A DNA stretch of 64,000 nucleotides from Candidatus Margulisiibacteriota bacterium (GTDB lineage: Bacteria; Margulisbacteria; WOR-1; JAKLHX01; JBAZKV01). Position numbers and translations under genes: made by a program. The stretch is taken from contig JBAZKV010000005.1 of NCBI GenBank assembly GCA_041650635.1, positions 1 through 64,000 of the forward strand. Reading direction: 5' to 3'. Below the pieces are notes generated by a model that ran no database searches, was not told where the DNA came from, and was given only the letters and a program-made list of their open reading frames with translations. Of the stretch, positions 15,738-23,381 are shown piece by piece. Every line of letters starts with the position of its first letter. Position 1 is the stretch's first letter.

Positions 15738-16739
15738 ATGGAATTTCTGGAAAATGTCTGGACAAAAGCCAAAAAGCTGGAAAAAAGGATAATACTTCCG
15801 GAAACCGAAGACCTCAGGGTGCTAAAGGCCGCGGAACTCATCTCAAAAAGCAAACTTGCAAAGGTGATCCTTGTAGGAAATACAGTAGAAATACACAGAA
15901 ATACGGCAGAAAATTCAATAGACATCTCGGCTTCTGAAATAGCGGAACCTGACAAACACCCAAAACTGGACAGGTACGCGGAGATCTATGCCAAGAACAT
16001 GGAAAAGCGCAAACACCCTGTCTCGTTCGAGGAAGCAAAGGACCTTTTAAAGAAAGACTTCCCCTTCTTTGGCGCTATGATGCTTGCCGAAGGAGATGCC
16101 GACGGGATGGTGTCGGGAGCCAGCCATGAGACAGCGCACACGATAAAGGCGGCTGTTTATTCGGCAGGACTTAAGCCGGGCATTTCCATATTATCCAGCT
16201 TTTTTGCTATGGTGCTTAAAGACCGGTCGGTCGTTCCGGGCGGTGTTCTTTTCTACGCGGATTGCGGGGTTGTCCCCGAACCGGACGAAAAGCAGCTTGC
16301 CGACATTGCGATCTCTACGGCCTCCTCCTTCAGAAAGCTTGTGGGAAAAGAGCCCCGGATAGCAATGCTTTCCTTTTCGACAAAAGGCAGCGGAAGAGCA
16401 AAGTCGGTGGACAAAGTGGCAGCGGCCACAAAACTTGCCCAGGAAAAAGAGCCCAGCCTTCAAATAGACGGTGAATTGCAGGCGGATGCGGCGTTGATCG
16501 TCTCTGTGGGCAAGAAAAAGGCACCCGAGAGCAAGATCGCGGGCAGAGCCAATGTTCTGATCTTTCCGGACCTGGGAGCGGGCAACATAGCCTATAAGCT
16601 TACCGAGCGCCTGGCCGGGGCAATGGCGCTGGGCCCGCTGTTCCAAGGCTGCGCCAAAGCTATAAACGATCTCTCAAGAGGCTGCAGCGTTGATGACATA
16701 GTCAATGTGGCGGCTATAACTGCCGTACAGGCGGACTGA
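15738..16739 (+). CDS. pta: Phosphate acetyltransferase
   Basis: 333 aa, the short monodomain Pta. Interconverts acetyl-CoA and acetyl phosphate. Motifs: RIILPETEDLRVLKAAELI at the start, MMLAEGDADGMVSGASHETAHTIKAAV, VLFYADCGVVPEPDEKQLADIAISTA, MLSFSTKGSG, DGELQADAALIVSVG and ANVLIFPDLGAGNIAYKLTERL. No ackA is in the window. With fhs (36 kb) this is compatible with an acetyl-CoA-based fermentative or acetogenic energy metabolism, but that is inference. A short 4-bp gap separates it from the pmbA-like gene. Confidence 0.95.
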   Translation: MEFLENVWTKAKKLEKRIILPETEDLRVLKAAELISKSKLAKVILVGNTVEIHRNTAENSIDISASEIAEPDKHPKLDRYAEIYAKNMEKRKHPVSFEEAKDLLKKDFPFFGAMMLAEGDADGMVSGASHETAHTIKAAVYSAGLKPGISILSSFFAMVLKDRSVVPGGVLFYADCGVVPEPDEKQLADIAISTASSFRKLVGKEPRIAMLSFSTKGSGRAKSVDKVAAATKLAQEKEPSLQIDGELQADAALIVSVGKKKAPESKIAGRANVLIFPDLGAGNIAYKLTERLAGAMALGPLFQGCAKAINDLSRGCSVDDIVNVAAITAVQAD

Positions 16740-16743
16740 TAAT

Positions 16744-18069
16744 ATGGACCTCCGCCGCCGGGCGCAAAAGGAGATCGCCTCTTCGGGACTTGAGTGCGAG
16801 CTCTACATCAGCCGCAGCAAAAGTCTGCGCATTAATATCCAGGACAGAAAAATTGAATCTATAGAGAGTGGCCATGTAACAGGTTGCGCAGCCCGTGTTA
16901 TTAAGGATGAGAAAACCGGTTTTTCTTTTTCTAATTCCAGCGATCTTAAGACGCTCATTGAACAAGCAGCAGCAAGCAGCGCCTTCATGCCTCGGGACCC
17001 ATTTTCCGGATTTATAAGTCCGGACGCACCGCTTAAAGAGATAACGCTGTTCGATGCCGCGATCGAGAACAAGACGCCGGAAGAAAAAATAAGAACGGCG
17101 TTAGCGGCTGAAGACGCTGCATACAGGGCAAGCCCCCTTATAACCAAGACTGGTTCCGCAGCTTATGTTGACTCTGAAACGGAGATAACCATTGTTAGCT
17201 CCAAGGGGATCAACTGCAGTTATAAAAGCAACTACTGCGGTGTTTATGTAGAAGCCATCTGCGAAAAGGACGGTCAGGCGGAAGAAGGGCTTGGTTTCAG
17301 CTTTGCCAAGAACTGGGCCGGTCTTGCCCCGGAGCATGCAGGTAAAGAAGCCGGACTTGAGGCAGTAAGCTTTTTGAAAGGAAAACTGATAGATTCGGCA
17401 AATCTTCCTGCGGTAATGTCCCCTCTTGTGGCCGCAGAATTCCTTGAGGCGGTTTCCGGCATGATCTCTGCCGAGTCAGTGCAAAAAGGAAAATCCGCGT
17501 TCGCAGGAAAACTCGGCAAAAAGATCGCATCTCCCTGCATAAGCATAACGGATGACGCCCTGCTCACGAACGGCCTTAATTCTGCGCCTTTTGACGGAGA
17601 AGGAAGTCCATCCAAAACCAACGCGGTAATAATTGAGGGTGTTCTGCATACTTATCTCTATGATCATTACACCGCGTCCAAGGACAGAGTCAAAACAACT
17701 TCAAGCGCTTCCCGCCCCTCGTTCAAATCACCGCCCTCAATAGGCACCACCAACTTCTATATCAGCCGGGGAAAAAGCTCTCAAAGCGAGCTGCTGTCAA
17801 AGGTTACCAGAGGCATTCTCATCACAAAAGTGATGGCAATGCACTCGGTCAATCCCATAAGCGGGGATTTTTCGGTGGGAGCTTCCGGGTTCATGATAGA
17901 GAACGGACAAAGGGCCTTTCCCGTAAGGGGAATCACAATGGCCGGGAACCTGCTTGAATTGCTGCATGCCATAGAAGAGGTGGGCTCGGACCTGACCTTT
18001 TCCCCTTTTGCCTCCAACTGCGGCTCGCCCAGCTTGCTGATCTCATCTCTTTCCATCGGCGGAAAGTAA
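16744..18069 (+). CDS. TldE/PmbA-like modulator of DNA gyrase family protein
   Basis: 441 aa, PmbA/TldE subunit type. The HExxH zinc motif of TldD is absent, as in all TldE proteins, so this is the non-catalytic partner. Family signatures: SFSNSSDLKTLIEQA, ETEITIVSSKGI, PAVMSPLVAAEFLEAVSGM, GKKIASPCISITDD, FDGEGSPSKTNAVIIEGVL, THLYD-like YLYDHYTA and NFYISRGKSS, with GITMAGNLLELL near the end. TldD/TldE proteases degrade unfolded peptides and process RiPP leaders. TldD is expected elsewhere; it is not in this window. Confidence 0.88.
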   Translation: MDLRRRAQKEIASSGLECELYISRSKSLRINIQDRKIESIESGHVTGCAARVIKDEKTGFSFSNSSDLKTLIEQAAASSAFMPRDPFSGFISPDAPLKEITLFDAAIENKTPEEKIRTALAAEDAAYRASPLITKTGSAAYVDSETEITIVSSKGINCSYKSNYCGVYVEAICEKDGQAEEGLGFSFAKNWAGLAPEHAGKEAGLEAVSFLKGKLIDSANLPAVMSPLVAAEFLEAVSGMISAESVQKGKSAFAGKLGKKIASPCISITDDALLTNGLNSAPFDGEGSPSKTNAVIIEGVLHTYLYDHYTASKDRVKTTSSASRPSFKSPPSIGTTNFYISRGKSSQSELLSKVTRGILITKVMAMHSVNPISGDFSVGASGFMIENGQRAFPVRGITMAGNLLELLHAIEEVGSDLTFSPFASNCGSPSLLISSLSIGGK

Positions 18070-18110
18070 GTGCGGCTATCAGGCTGCCTCTACAAATAAA
18101 ACCGCGATTA

Positions 18111-18119
18111 TGATAAAAT
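18111..18119 (+). promoter_or_regulatory. Extended -10 promoter of leuA
   Basis: TGATAAAAT (hexamer TAAAAT 18114-18119) is 9 nt before the leuA ATG with no ribosome binding site. The identical 9-mer stands at the same kind of distance before ribE and fhs. Confidence 0.6.
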
Positions 18120-18128
18120 AGCTTAACC

Positions 18129-19634
18129 ATGACCAAAAAAATACTGGTATTCGATACCACCCTCCGCGACGGGGAGCAGGCTCCCGGCTGCAGCCTCAAC
18201 ACGGCCGAAAAGCTTGAGATAGCGCGCCAGCTCGAAAAACTCGGAGTTGACATCATTGAGGCGGGGTTTGCCATCGCGTCCCCCGGGGATTTTGATTCTG
18301 TGGCAAAGATAGCCCAGAATGTGCACGGCCCGGTGATCTGCTCTCTTGCCAGGACAAAGAAAGAGGATATCAAAGCGGCGTATGAGTCGGTAAAATTTGC
18401 ACCCAGGCACAGGATACACACTTTTATCGGCACCTCCCCTATCCATATGGAAAAAAAGCTCCGCATGAGCCCTGACGAGGTCTTTAACCAGGCGGTCGAG
18501 ATGGTAAGGTACGCAAAGAGCCTTGTGGATGATGTGGAGTTTTCCTGCGAGGACGCCGCCCGCTCAGAGCCGGCTTTCCTCTACCGGATAATTGAAGCCG
18601 CGATAGAAGCAGGGGCTTCCACGATCAACATACCCGACACCACAGGATATTCCATTCCCAGCGTGTTCGGCGAATTGATAGCCGGGATAATGAAGAATGT
18701 CCCGAACATATCGAAAGCCGTACTAAGCGTGCATTGCCACAACGATCTTGGTCTTGGCGTGGCAAATTCGCTTGCCGCTGTGCAGAACGGCGCATCTCAA
18801 GTGGAGTGCTCCATGAACGGGCTCGGAGAGCGCGCGGGCAATGCTTCGCTGGAAGAAATAGTGATGGCGATTAAAACTAGAAAAGATGTTTTTAGAGCGG
18901 AAACCTCTATCAACACAAGAGAGATCTACCGCACAAGCAGACTTGTGAGCAATCTTACGGGAATGATCGTCCAGGCCAACAAGGCCATTGTGGGCGCAAA
19001 TGCGTTCTCGCACGAAGCGGGGATACATCAGGCAGGAGTAATAAGGGACCGAACCACTTATGAGATCATCGACCCTAAAGATGTCGGGATAACCGAAAGC
19101 AAACTCGTGCTCGGAAAGCATTCAGGCAGGAACGCCTTTGTAAAAAAGATCAGAGAATTGGGTTACGAAGACCTGAGCGAGAGCGCTCTAGAAAAAGCGT
19201 TCCAGGCCTTTAAAGCGCTGGCAGATAAGAAAAAGGAGATCTCGGACAAAGACATAGAGTCGCTCATAACCGACGAGATCTATGTGACACCGGAGACCTA
19301 CAAGCTTGATCTGCTTAAGGTGACTTCCGGGACAAGGCAGAAACCGACAGCCGAAGTAACGCTAATATACAAAGGCAAGCCTATAAAAGGCAAAGGTCAG
19401 GGGTTTGGTCCGGTGGACGCTGTTTACAGAGTGATAGATAAACTCGTAAAGAAGCCGGTCAAGCTCGTGGATTATGTCATACAGGCTATTACCGGAGGAA
19501 CGGACGCTCTTGGAGAGGTTTCTGTTAGGATACAAAAAGGCGGCAATATCTACTCGGGGCACGGATCCGACACCGATATCATCGTGGCTTCCGCAAAGGC
19601 CTATATCAACGCCCTCAACAAACTAACTTCCTGA
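18129..19634 (+). CDS. leuA: 2-isopropylmalate synthase
   Basis: 501 aa, the first step of leucine synthesis. Starts ILVFDTTLRDGEQAPGCSLN (LeuA signature with the catalytic R and metal-binding D). VHCHNDLGLGVANSLAAVQNGA carries the metal-binding HxH; NGLGERAGNASLEE and NAFSHEAGIHQAGV follow. The C-terminal regulatory domain (from ~390) ends with GHGSDTDIIVASAKAYINALNKL. The gene stands alone between the plus-strand series and a minus-strand gene; leuBCD are not here. The leaderless-type promoter leaves no room for a leader-peptide attenuator or T-box. Confidence 0.96.
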   Translation: MTKKILVFDTTLRDGEQAPGCSLNTAEKLEIARQLEKLGVDIIEAGFAIASPGDFDSVAKIAQNVHGPVICSLARTKKEDIKAAYESVKFAPRHRIHTFIGTSPIHMEKKLRMSPDEVFNQAVEMVRYAKSLVDDVEFSCEDAARSEPAFLYRIIEAAIEAGASTINIPDTTGYSIPSVFGELIAGIMKNVPNISKAVLSVHCHNDLGLGVANSLAAVQNGASQVECSMNGLGERAGNASLEEIVMAIKTRKDVFRAETSINTREIYRTSRLVSNLTGMIVQANKAIVGANAFSHEAGIHQAGVIRDRTTYEIIDPKDVGITESKLVLGKHSGRNAFVKKIRELGYEDLSESALEKAFQAFKALADKKKEISDKDIESLITDEIYVTPETYKLDLLKVTSGTRQKPTAEVTLIYKGKPIKGKGQGFGPVDAVYRVIDKLVKKPVKLVDYVIQAITGGTDALGEVSVRIQKGGNIYSGHGSDTDIIVASAKAYINALNKLTS

Positions 19635-19635
19635 C

Positions 19636-19866
19636 CTAATCGGCGGTTATACAGGTAAGCGTTCTGGAAACACAGCCGGTTGCCTGTATTTTTTTGACTA
19701 TCATGTCCCCAAGTGTCTTAAGGTCCTGCGCTTCGGCAAAGGCTATTACATCATAGGGGCCCGTAACCAGATGGACCTGAAGGACCCCAGGAAGCGCCTT
19801 GGCAGTATTGACAAGATCTATGGCTTTGCCGGGAGCCGCCTCGATAAGTATATAAGCCTGTGTCAT
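19636..19866 (-). CDS. Stand-alone Lrp/AsnC ligand-binding (RAM) domain protein
   Basis: 76 aa, a complete RAM (regulation of amino acid metabolism) alpha-beta sandwich: AYILIEAAPGKAIDLVNTAKALPGVLQVHLVTGPYDVIAFAEAQDLKTLGDMIVKKIQ. The helix-turn-helix of full Lrp/AsnC proteins is absent and the gene is not truncated: it has its own ribosome binding site (GGGAGGAG) and promoter. Such stand-alone RAM proteins bind amino acids and may modulate enzymes or full-length Lrp. It ends 1 bp after leuA on the opposite strand, which may hint at branched-chain amino acid sensing, but the link is only positional. Confidence 0.85.
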   Translation of the reverse strand: MTQAYILIEAAPGKAIDLVNTAKALPGVLQVHLVTGPYDVIAFAEAQDLKTLGDMIVKKIQATGCVSRTLTCITAD

Positions 19867-19891
19867 GGTTTTCTCCTCCCTGATTTAGAAA

Positions 19892-19915
19892 ATTATAACA
19901 CACCTGTGATATAAT
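19892..19915. promoter_or_regulatory. Overlapping divergent extended -10 promoters
   Basis: Minus strand: TGTTATAAT with hexamer 19892-19897 serves the RAM gene. Plus strand: TGATATAAT with hexamer 19910-19915 serves the DUF502 gene. Each -10 lies where the other promoter's -35 region would be, so RNA polymerase cannot occupy both at once. Both genes have ribosome binding sites (GGGAGGAG and AAAGGAGAAAG). Confidence 0.65.
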
Positions 19916-19942
19916 TCATCTGGCAAACTTAAAGGAGAAAGA

Positions 19943-20542
19943 ATGATGTGGTCGCTTGCAAGCAAATATTTTTTTAACGGCCTCTTTGTTCTTCTTCCTT
20001 TGTTCATCACTATCTGGCTGCTTGCCTTTCTGTTTTCCTTCATGGACGGGATACTAGGAGGCATCATATCGGTTTTTTTCGGACGGCCGCTTCCCGGCGT
20101 AGGATTTCTGGCCACTTTGTCCCTGATACTTTTAACCGGCTATTTTGCGGATTATATACTTGGAGAAAAAATACTGCGGCTGTTTGAAGCCTTTATCTGC
20201 AAAGTCCCCATAGTAAAAAGCATCTATTCTTCCGCCAAACAGGTAAATGAAGCCCTGTTCCAGTCAAAAGGCTCAAAGGGGCTTAATAAGGCCTGTCTGG
20301 TGGAATATCCCAGAAAAGGCATATATTCGGTCGGCTTCATCACCGCTCAGGGCCCCGAAGAAGCACAGTCAAAGACCGGGGGACAGAAACTCCTCTGCAT
20401 ATTTATCCCCAATACCCCGACCCCGGCTACGGGTTTTTTAATAATGGTCCCGGAATCAGAAGTTATCCCTCTTGACATGAAGACCGATGAAGCCTTCAAG
20501 CTGATCGTTTCCGCCGGGGTACTTAAACCAAAGGGGGCTTAG
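19943..20542 (+). CDS. DUF502 family membrane protein
   Basis: 199 aa. Two strong N-terminal membrane segments (FNGLFVLLPLFITIWLLAFLF and FLATLSLILLTGYFADYIL) are followed by the DUF502 soluble core KVPIVKSIYSSAKQVNEAL, FIPNTPTPATGFLIMVPESEVIPLDMKTDEAFKLIVSAGV, which is highly characteristic. The family is widespread in Gram-negative bacteria and its function is not established. AAAGGAGAAAG gives a good ribosome binding site; two adjacent ATG codons are possible starts. It is 2 bp from the antiporter gene, so the two are co-expressed. Confidence 0.9.
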   Translation: MMWSLASKYFFNGLFVLLPLFITIWLLAFLFSFMDGILGGIISVFFGRPLPGVGFLATLSLILLTGYFADYILGEKILRLFEAFICKVPIVKSIYSSAKQVNEALFQSKGSKGLNKACLVEYPRKGIYSVGFITAQGPEEAQSKTGGQKLLCIFIPNTPTPATGFLIMVPESEVIPLDMKTDEAFKLIVSAGVLKPKGA

Positions 20543-20544
20543 CA

Positions 20545-21717
20545 ATGCACGCCGAGATCGCGGAACTCCTGTTATCTCTTTTTGTAATAATCATCACCGC
20601 CAAGCTTTTTGGGGAGCTTGCCCAGAGGTTGGGCCAGAGCCCTGTAGTCGGGGAACTTCTTGGCGGCATAATCATCGGGGCAAGCGTGCTGGGACTGGTA
20701 AGGGAAACAGAAATCCTCCACGACCTTGCACAACTGGGCGCGATCCTCCTTCTCTTTGAAGTGGGAGTATCATCCAATCTCTTTGATTTTCTAAAAGTCG
20801 GGATCTGGGCTTTCCTGGTGGCTGCTGCAGGCGTAGTTCTGCCCTTTGCTCTCGGTTATCTGGTCTGCCAGTTCCTGGGTCTTGACAGTATTCATTCCAT
20901 CTTTGTCGGTGCCACCCTTACAGCCACTTCGGTAGGGATAACGGCAAGGGTTTTTTCCGACCTTAACAGATGCCATACCAAGGAAGCAAAAATAGTCCTC
21001 GGCGCGGCTGTTATCGACGATGTGATCGGCCTTGTCATTCTTGCGGCGGTGACAAAACTTGTCATTTCCGGAACTGTATCCCTTATCAATATTGAATATA
21101 TTACAGCAGCTGCCGTTCTGTTCCTGGCCTCAAGTCTTGCCATAGGAGCGCTGCTTGCCCCGCACCTTATCAGGCTGCTTAAAACAATGCAGGTCAGAGG
21201 GATGCTGATAGCGGTCTCCTTTTCTTTCTGCATGCTGCTTTCGTTTTTTGCAGATAGGATAGGCCTGGCTCCCATCGTGGGGGCCTTTGCCGCAGGACTT
21301 ATTTTGTCGGTAACAGAAAGCAAGACCCATCTGGAGGAACAATTAAAACCCGTTTCGGATATTTTTGTCCCCATCTTTTTTGTCCTCATGGGTTCCCTGG
21401 TGAATATAAGGCTGTTCAATCCGTTCGTTGCAGCCAATCAACCGGTCCTTGCCATAGCAGCAGCGCTTCTAATGGTTGCGGTTGCAGGTAAGATCCTTTC
21501 AGGTTATACGGTCTTTCAAAAGGGGATCAACAAACTGGTCATAGGCGCAGGAATGGTGCCTAGAGGGGAAGTGGGGCTGATCTTTGCCGGCATAGGGCTT
21601 ACGAAAGGGATAATCAACGCTCAGCTGTTCTCTTCTCTCGTTATAGTGGTAATGGCCACCACATTCATAACTCCTTTCCTGCTCAAGGGCCTTTTAAAGA
21701 AGTCCCCTGCTCCCTGA
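20545..21717 (+). CDS. CPA2-type Na+/H+ (or K+/H+) antiporter
   Basis: 390 aa, about 12-13 membrane helices over the whole length. Family signatures: LGQSPVVGELLGGIIIGASVLG, LAQLGAILLLFEVGVSSNL, GATLTATSVGITARVFSDL and the ion-binding Asp pair in GAAVIDDVIGLVILA; also MVPRGEVGLIFAGIGL. The double Asp (DD) favours an electrogenic NapA/NhaA-like Na+/H+ exchanger. It lacks the cytosolic KTN domain seen in KefB/C. The 3' end overlaps the convergent AmrS gene by 35 bp, coding on both strands. Confidence 0.9.
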   Translation: MHAEIAELLLSLFVIIITAKLFGELAQRLGQSPVVGELLGGIIIGASVLGLVRETEILHDLAQLGAILLLFEVGVSSNLFDFLKVGIWAFLVAAAGVVLPFALGYLVCQFLGLDSIHSIFVGATLTATSVGITARVFSDLNRCHTKEAKIVLGAAVIDDVIGLVILAAVTKLVISGTVSLINIEYITAAAVLFLASSLAIGALLAPHLIRLLKTMQVRGMLIAVSFSFCMLLSFFADRIGLAPIVGAFAAGLILSVTESKTHLEEQLKPVSDIFVPIFFVLMGSLVNIRLFNPFVAANQPVLAIAAALLMVAVAGKILSGYTVFQKGINKLVIGAGMVPRGEVGLIFAGIGLTKGIINAQLFSSLVIVVMATTFITPFLLKGLLKKSPAP

Positions 21718-22729
21718 CCGTAACAGGCCTTCTGCAAAACTTGCAGCAGCCGCTAAGCAGCTCGTATCTGATAAGGCTGTGCGCCCCGCGCTCTATTATC
21801 ATCTCGCCGCAGGAAGGACAATAAGTATTTGCCCCGGGGTGAAAGGGCACATTGCCAATGTAAACATACTGCAGGCCTTCCTGAAAACCGATCTCCTGGG
21901 CGGCTTTCAGAGCGTATTCCGGCGTTGAGGAAAGACTCGAAAGCTCTAAGCAAGGCATGAACCTTGTAATATGCCACGGTGTGTCTTTCCCGAGTTCTTT
22001 GGCTATCCATCTTGCCAGAGCATGCAGCTGTTGTGGGGCGTCATTCTTTCCAGGTATGATGTTGGTCACCGCTTCAACATGCATATCCCATTTTTTTTTC
22101 GCGCGCACAGCGCTTTCAAGGACCGGCTTGATCGACGGGACCCCGGCAACCTCTCTGTAGAATTCGTCATCGAACCCTTTGATATCCACTCTGTAGGCGT
22201 CAAGATAAGGAGCGATCAGGTCAAGAGGCTCGGAGTTAATGTATCCGTTGGTCACATAAGCGGTATAAAGGCCGTTCTCCTTTGCGAGTTTTGAAACATC
22301 AAGCGTATATTCGAACCAGACGGTCGGCTCGTTATAAGTAAAAGCTATCCCTTCGCAGTCGCTGTTGAGAGCGTTCTTTACAGCGTCCTGCGGAGAAAGA
22401 TATGTGGTCGTCCGCACAGTTTCTTCATCGCCGATCCTGGCTCGTGATATCTGCCAGTTCTGGCAGTGAGAGCATCTCATGTTGCAGCCCAGGGTCCCGA
22501 GGGAATAGACAAGGCTTCCAGGATAAAAATGAAAAAGCGGCTTCTTTTCTATAGGGTCTACGGCCTCGCAGGACACCTGTCCGTAGACAAGGGTCATCAA
22601 AGAGCCGGAGGTGTTAAGCCTTGTGCCGCAGCGTCCGGCCTTTCCATCCGCGATCAGGCAATTGTGCGGACACAGGATACACTCAACCTGCAAGTTGTCA
22701 AGTTTATTATAAAATAGGGCTTCTTTCAT
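21683..22729 (-). CDS. amrS: AmrS-type radical SAM protein (AmmeMemoRadiSam system)
   Basis: About 348 aa from the ATG at 22729 (MKEALFYNKL); four codons upstream is another ATG. The radical SAM cluster is CNMRCSHCQNWQIS. An N-terminal Cys set (CILCPHNCLIADGKAGRCGTR) and a C-terminal rubredoxin-like pair (YCPSCGE ... CKFCRRP) are typical for the AmrS branch of pyruvate-formate-lyase-activating-enzyme homologues. AmrS works with AmrB (Memo) and AmrA, neither visible here; those combined genes are linked to a radical modification whose target is unsettled. The start lies inside the 3' end of the LipM-like gene (23-bp overlap). Confidence 0.88.
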   Translation of the reverse strand: MKEALFYNKLDNLQVECILCPHNCLIADGKAGRCGTRLNTSGSLMTLVYGQVSCEAVDPIEKKPLFHFYPGSLVYSLGTLGCNMRCSHCQNWQISRARIGDEETVRTTTYLSPQDAVKNALNSDCEGIAFTYNEPTVWFEYTLDVSKLAKENGLYTAYVTNGYINSEPLDLIAPYLDAYRVDIKGFDDEFYREVAGVPSIKPVLESAVRAKKKWDMHVEAVTNIIPGKNDAPQQLHALARWIAKELGKDTPWHITRFMPCLELSSLSSTPEYALKAAQEIGFQEGLQYVYIGNVPFHPGANTYCPSCGEMIIERGAHSLIRYELLSGCCKFCRRPVTVREQGTSLKGP

Positions 22730-23381
22730 GACCGCTTTCAAACGCCTTAATTATTGCAGATGCCATTTCATCATATTGAGGCATCCGTTTCAAGCGATGC
22801 TTCGACAGCTGGATCGTCCCCTGCTGAAGAACAGCCTTTCTTCCTCTCTTCTGAGCGCTGCCGACTGCTTTCTTCCCATTTATGGTGATCTCATATTCCC
22901 TCGTATTCGAGAAGCACAAGTCGTTTTGGCGGGGACCGGGAACAGGGAACCGGGAACCGGCCTGCGGTATCCGGTCTGCGGTAAACGGTCTGCGGTTCCC
23001 TATTTTTGCGTCTATGCCCAAACTATTTAGTGCTTTCACAATAATTTCAGAAATATAGCAGTACGCTCCCTTTATCCCTTTGGGAAGCAGCTCTGCCGGA
23101 CAGACCGCACAGTATGTAAGTTCATCTGGCAGATGATAGACCAGGCCTCCGCCGGTCGGCCTTTTAACTATCTCCCATCCGTCCCGAACTTCTTTGTCAA
23201 CATCAAGTATTCTGTCAATTTTTTGAAGGCAGCCGTACGAGATGCATCTGTTCGCCCAGGAATAGATCCTTAGTTTGGGGGCAGTGCAGTTCTTGAACAT
23301 CTCAAGATCGATCTTCATGTTCTCGGCTCCTGTGCGGGGCTTATCAAGCAGGACTTTCCAGGGGATATCTATTTTTGACAC
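22707..23381 (-). CDS. LipM/LplA-family lipoyl or octanoyl transferase with repeat-coded insert
   Basis: 224 aa. Family motifs: MKIDLEMF-type start region, RIYSWANRCISYGCLQ, IVKRPTGGGLVYHLPDELTYCAV (substrate-binding RPTGGG) and LCFSNTREYEITINGKKAVGSAQKR, with a Cys in the LipM catalytic position and the lysine of GKKAVGSAQ. It probably attaches octanoyl or lipoyl groups to carrier proteins such as GcvH; it overlaps gcvPB upstream by 13 bp, which supports a role with the glycine cleavage system. Residues ~128-152 (RPFTADRIP..., Pro-rich) are coded by tandem repeats and have no counterpart I know in the family. Confidence 0.85.
   Translation of the reverse strand: MSKIDIPWKVLLDKPRTGAENMKIDLEMFKNCTAPKLRIYSWANRCISYGCLQKIDRILDVDKEVRDGWEIVKRPTGGGLVYHLPDELTYCAVCPAELLPKGIKGAYCYISEIIVKALNSLGIDAKIGNRRPFTADRIPQAGSRFPVPGPRQNDLCFSNTREYEITINGKKAVGSAQKRGRKAVLQQGTIQLSKHRLKRMPQYDEMASAIIKAFESGHERSPIL
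22931..23000. repeat. Tandem repeat block inside the LipM-like gene
   Basis: Read on the coding strand, three 14-nt units of the form ACCGCAGACCG+3 (the third with one change) are followed by GGTTCCC-type 7-8-nt units. The block is in frame and codes for about 23 residues between the KIGN and NDLCF segments. Confidence 0.7.

Noticed and set aside
22931..23000. CRISPR-like array in the LipM-like gene
   Set aside because: The 14-nt units are adjacent without spacers and lie within a coding frame.
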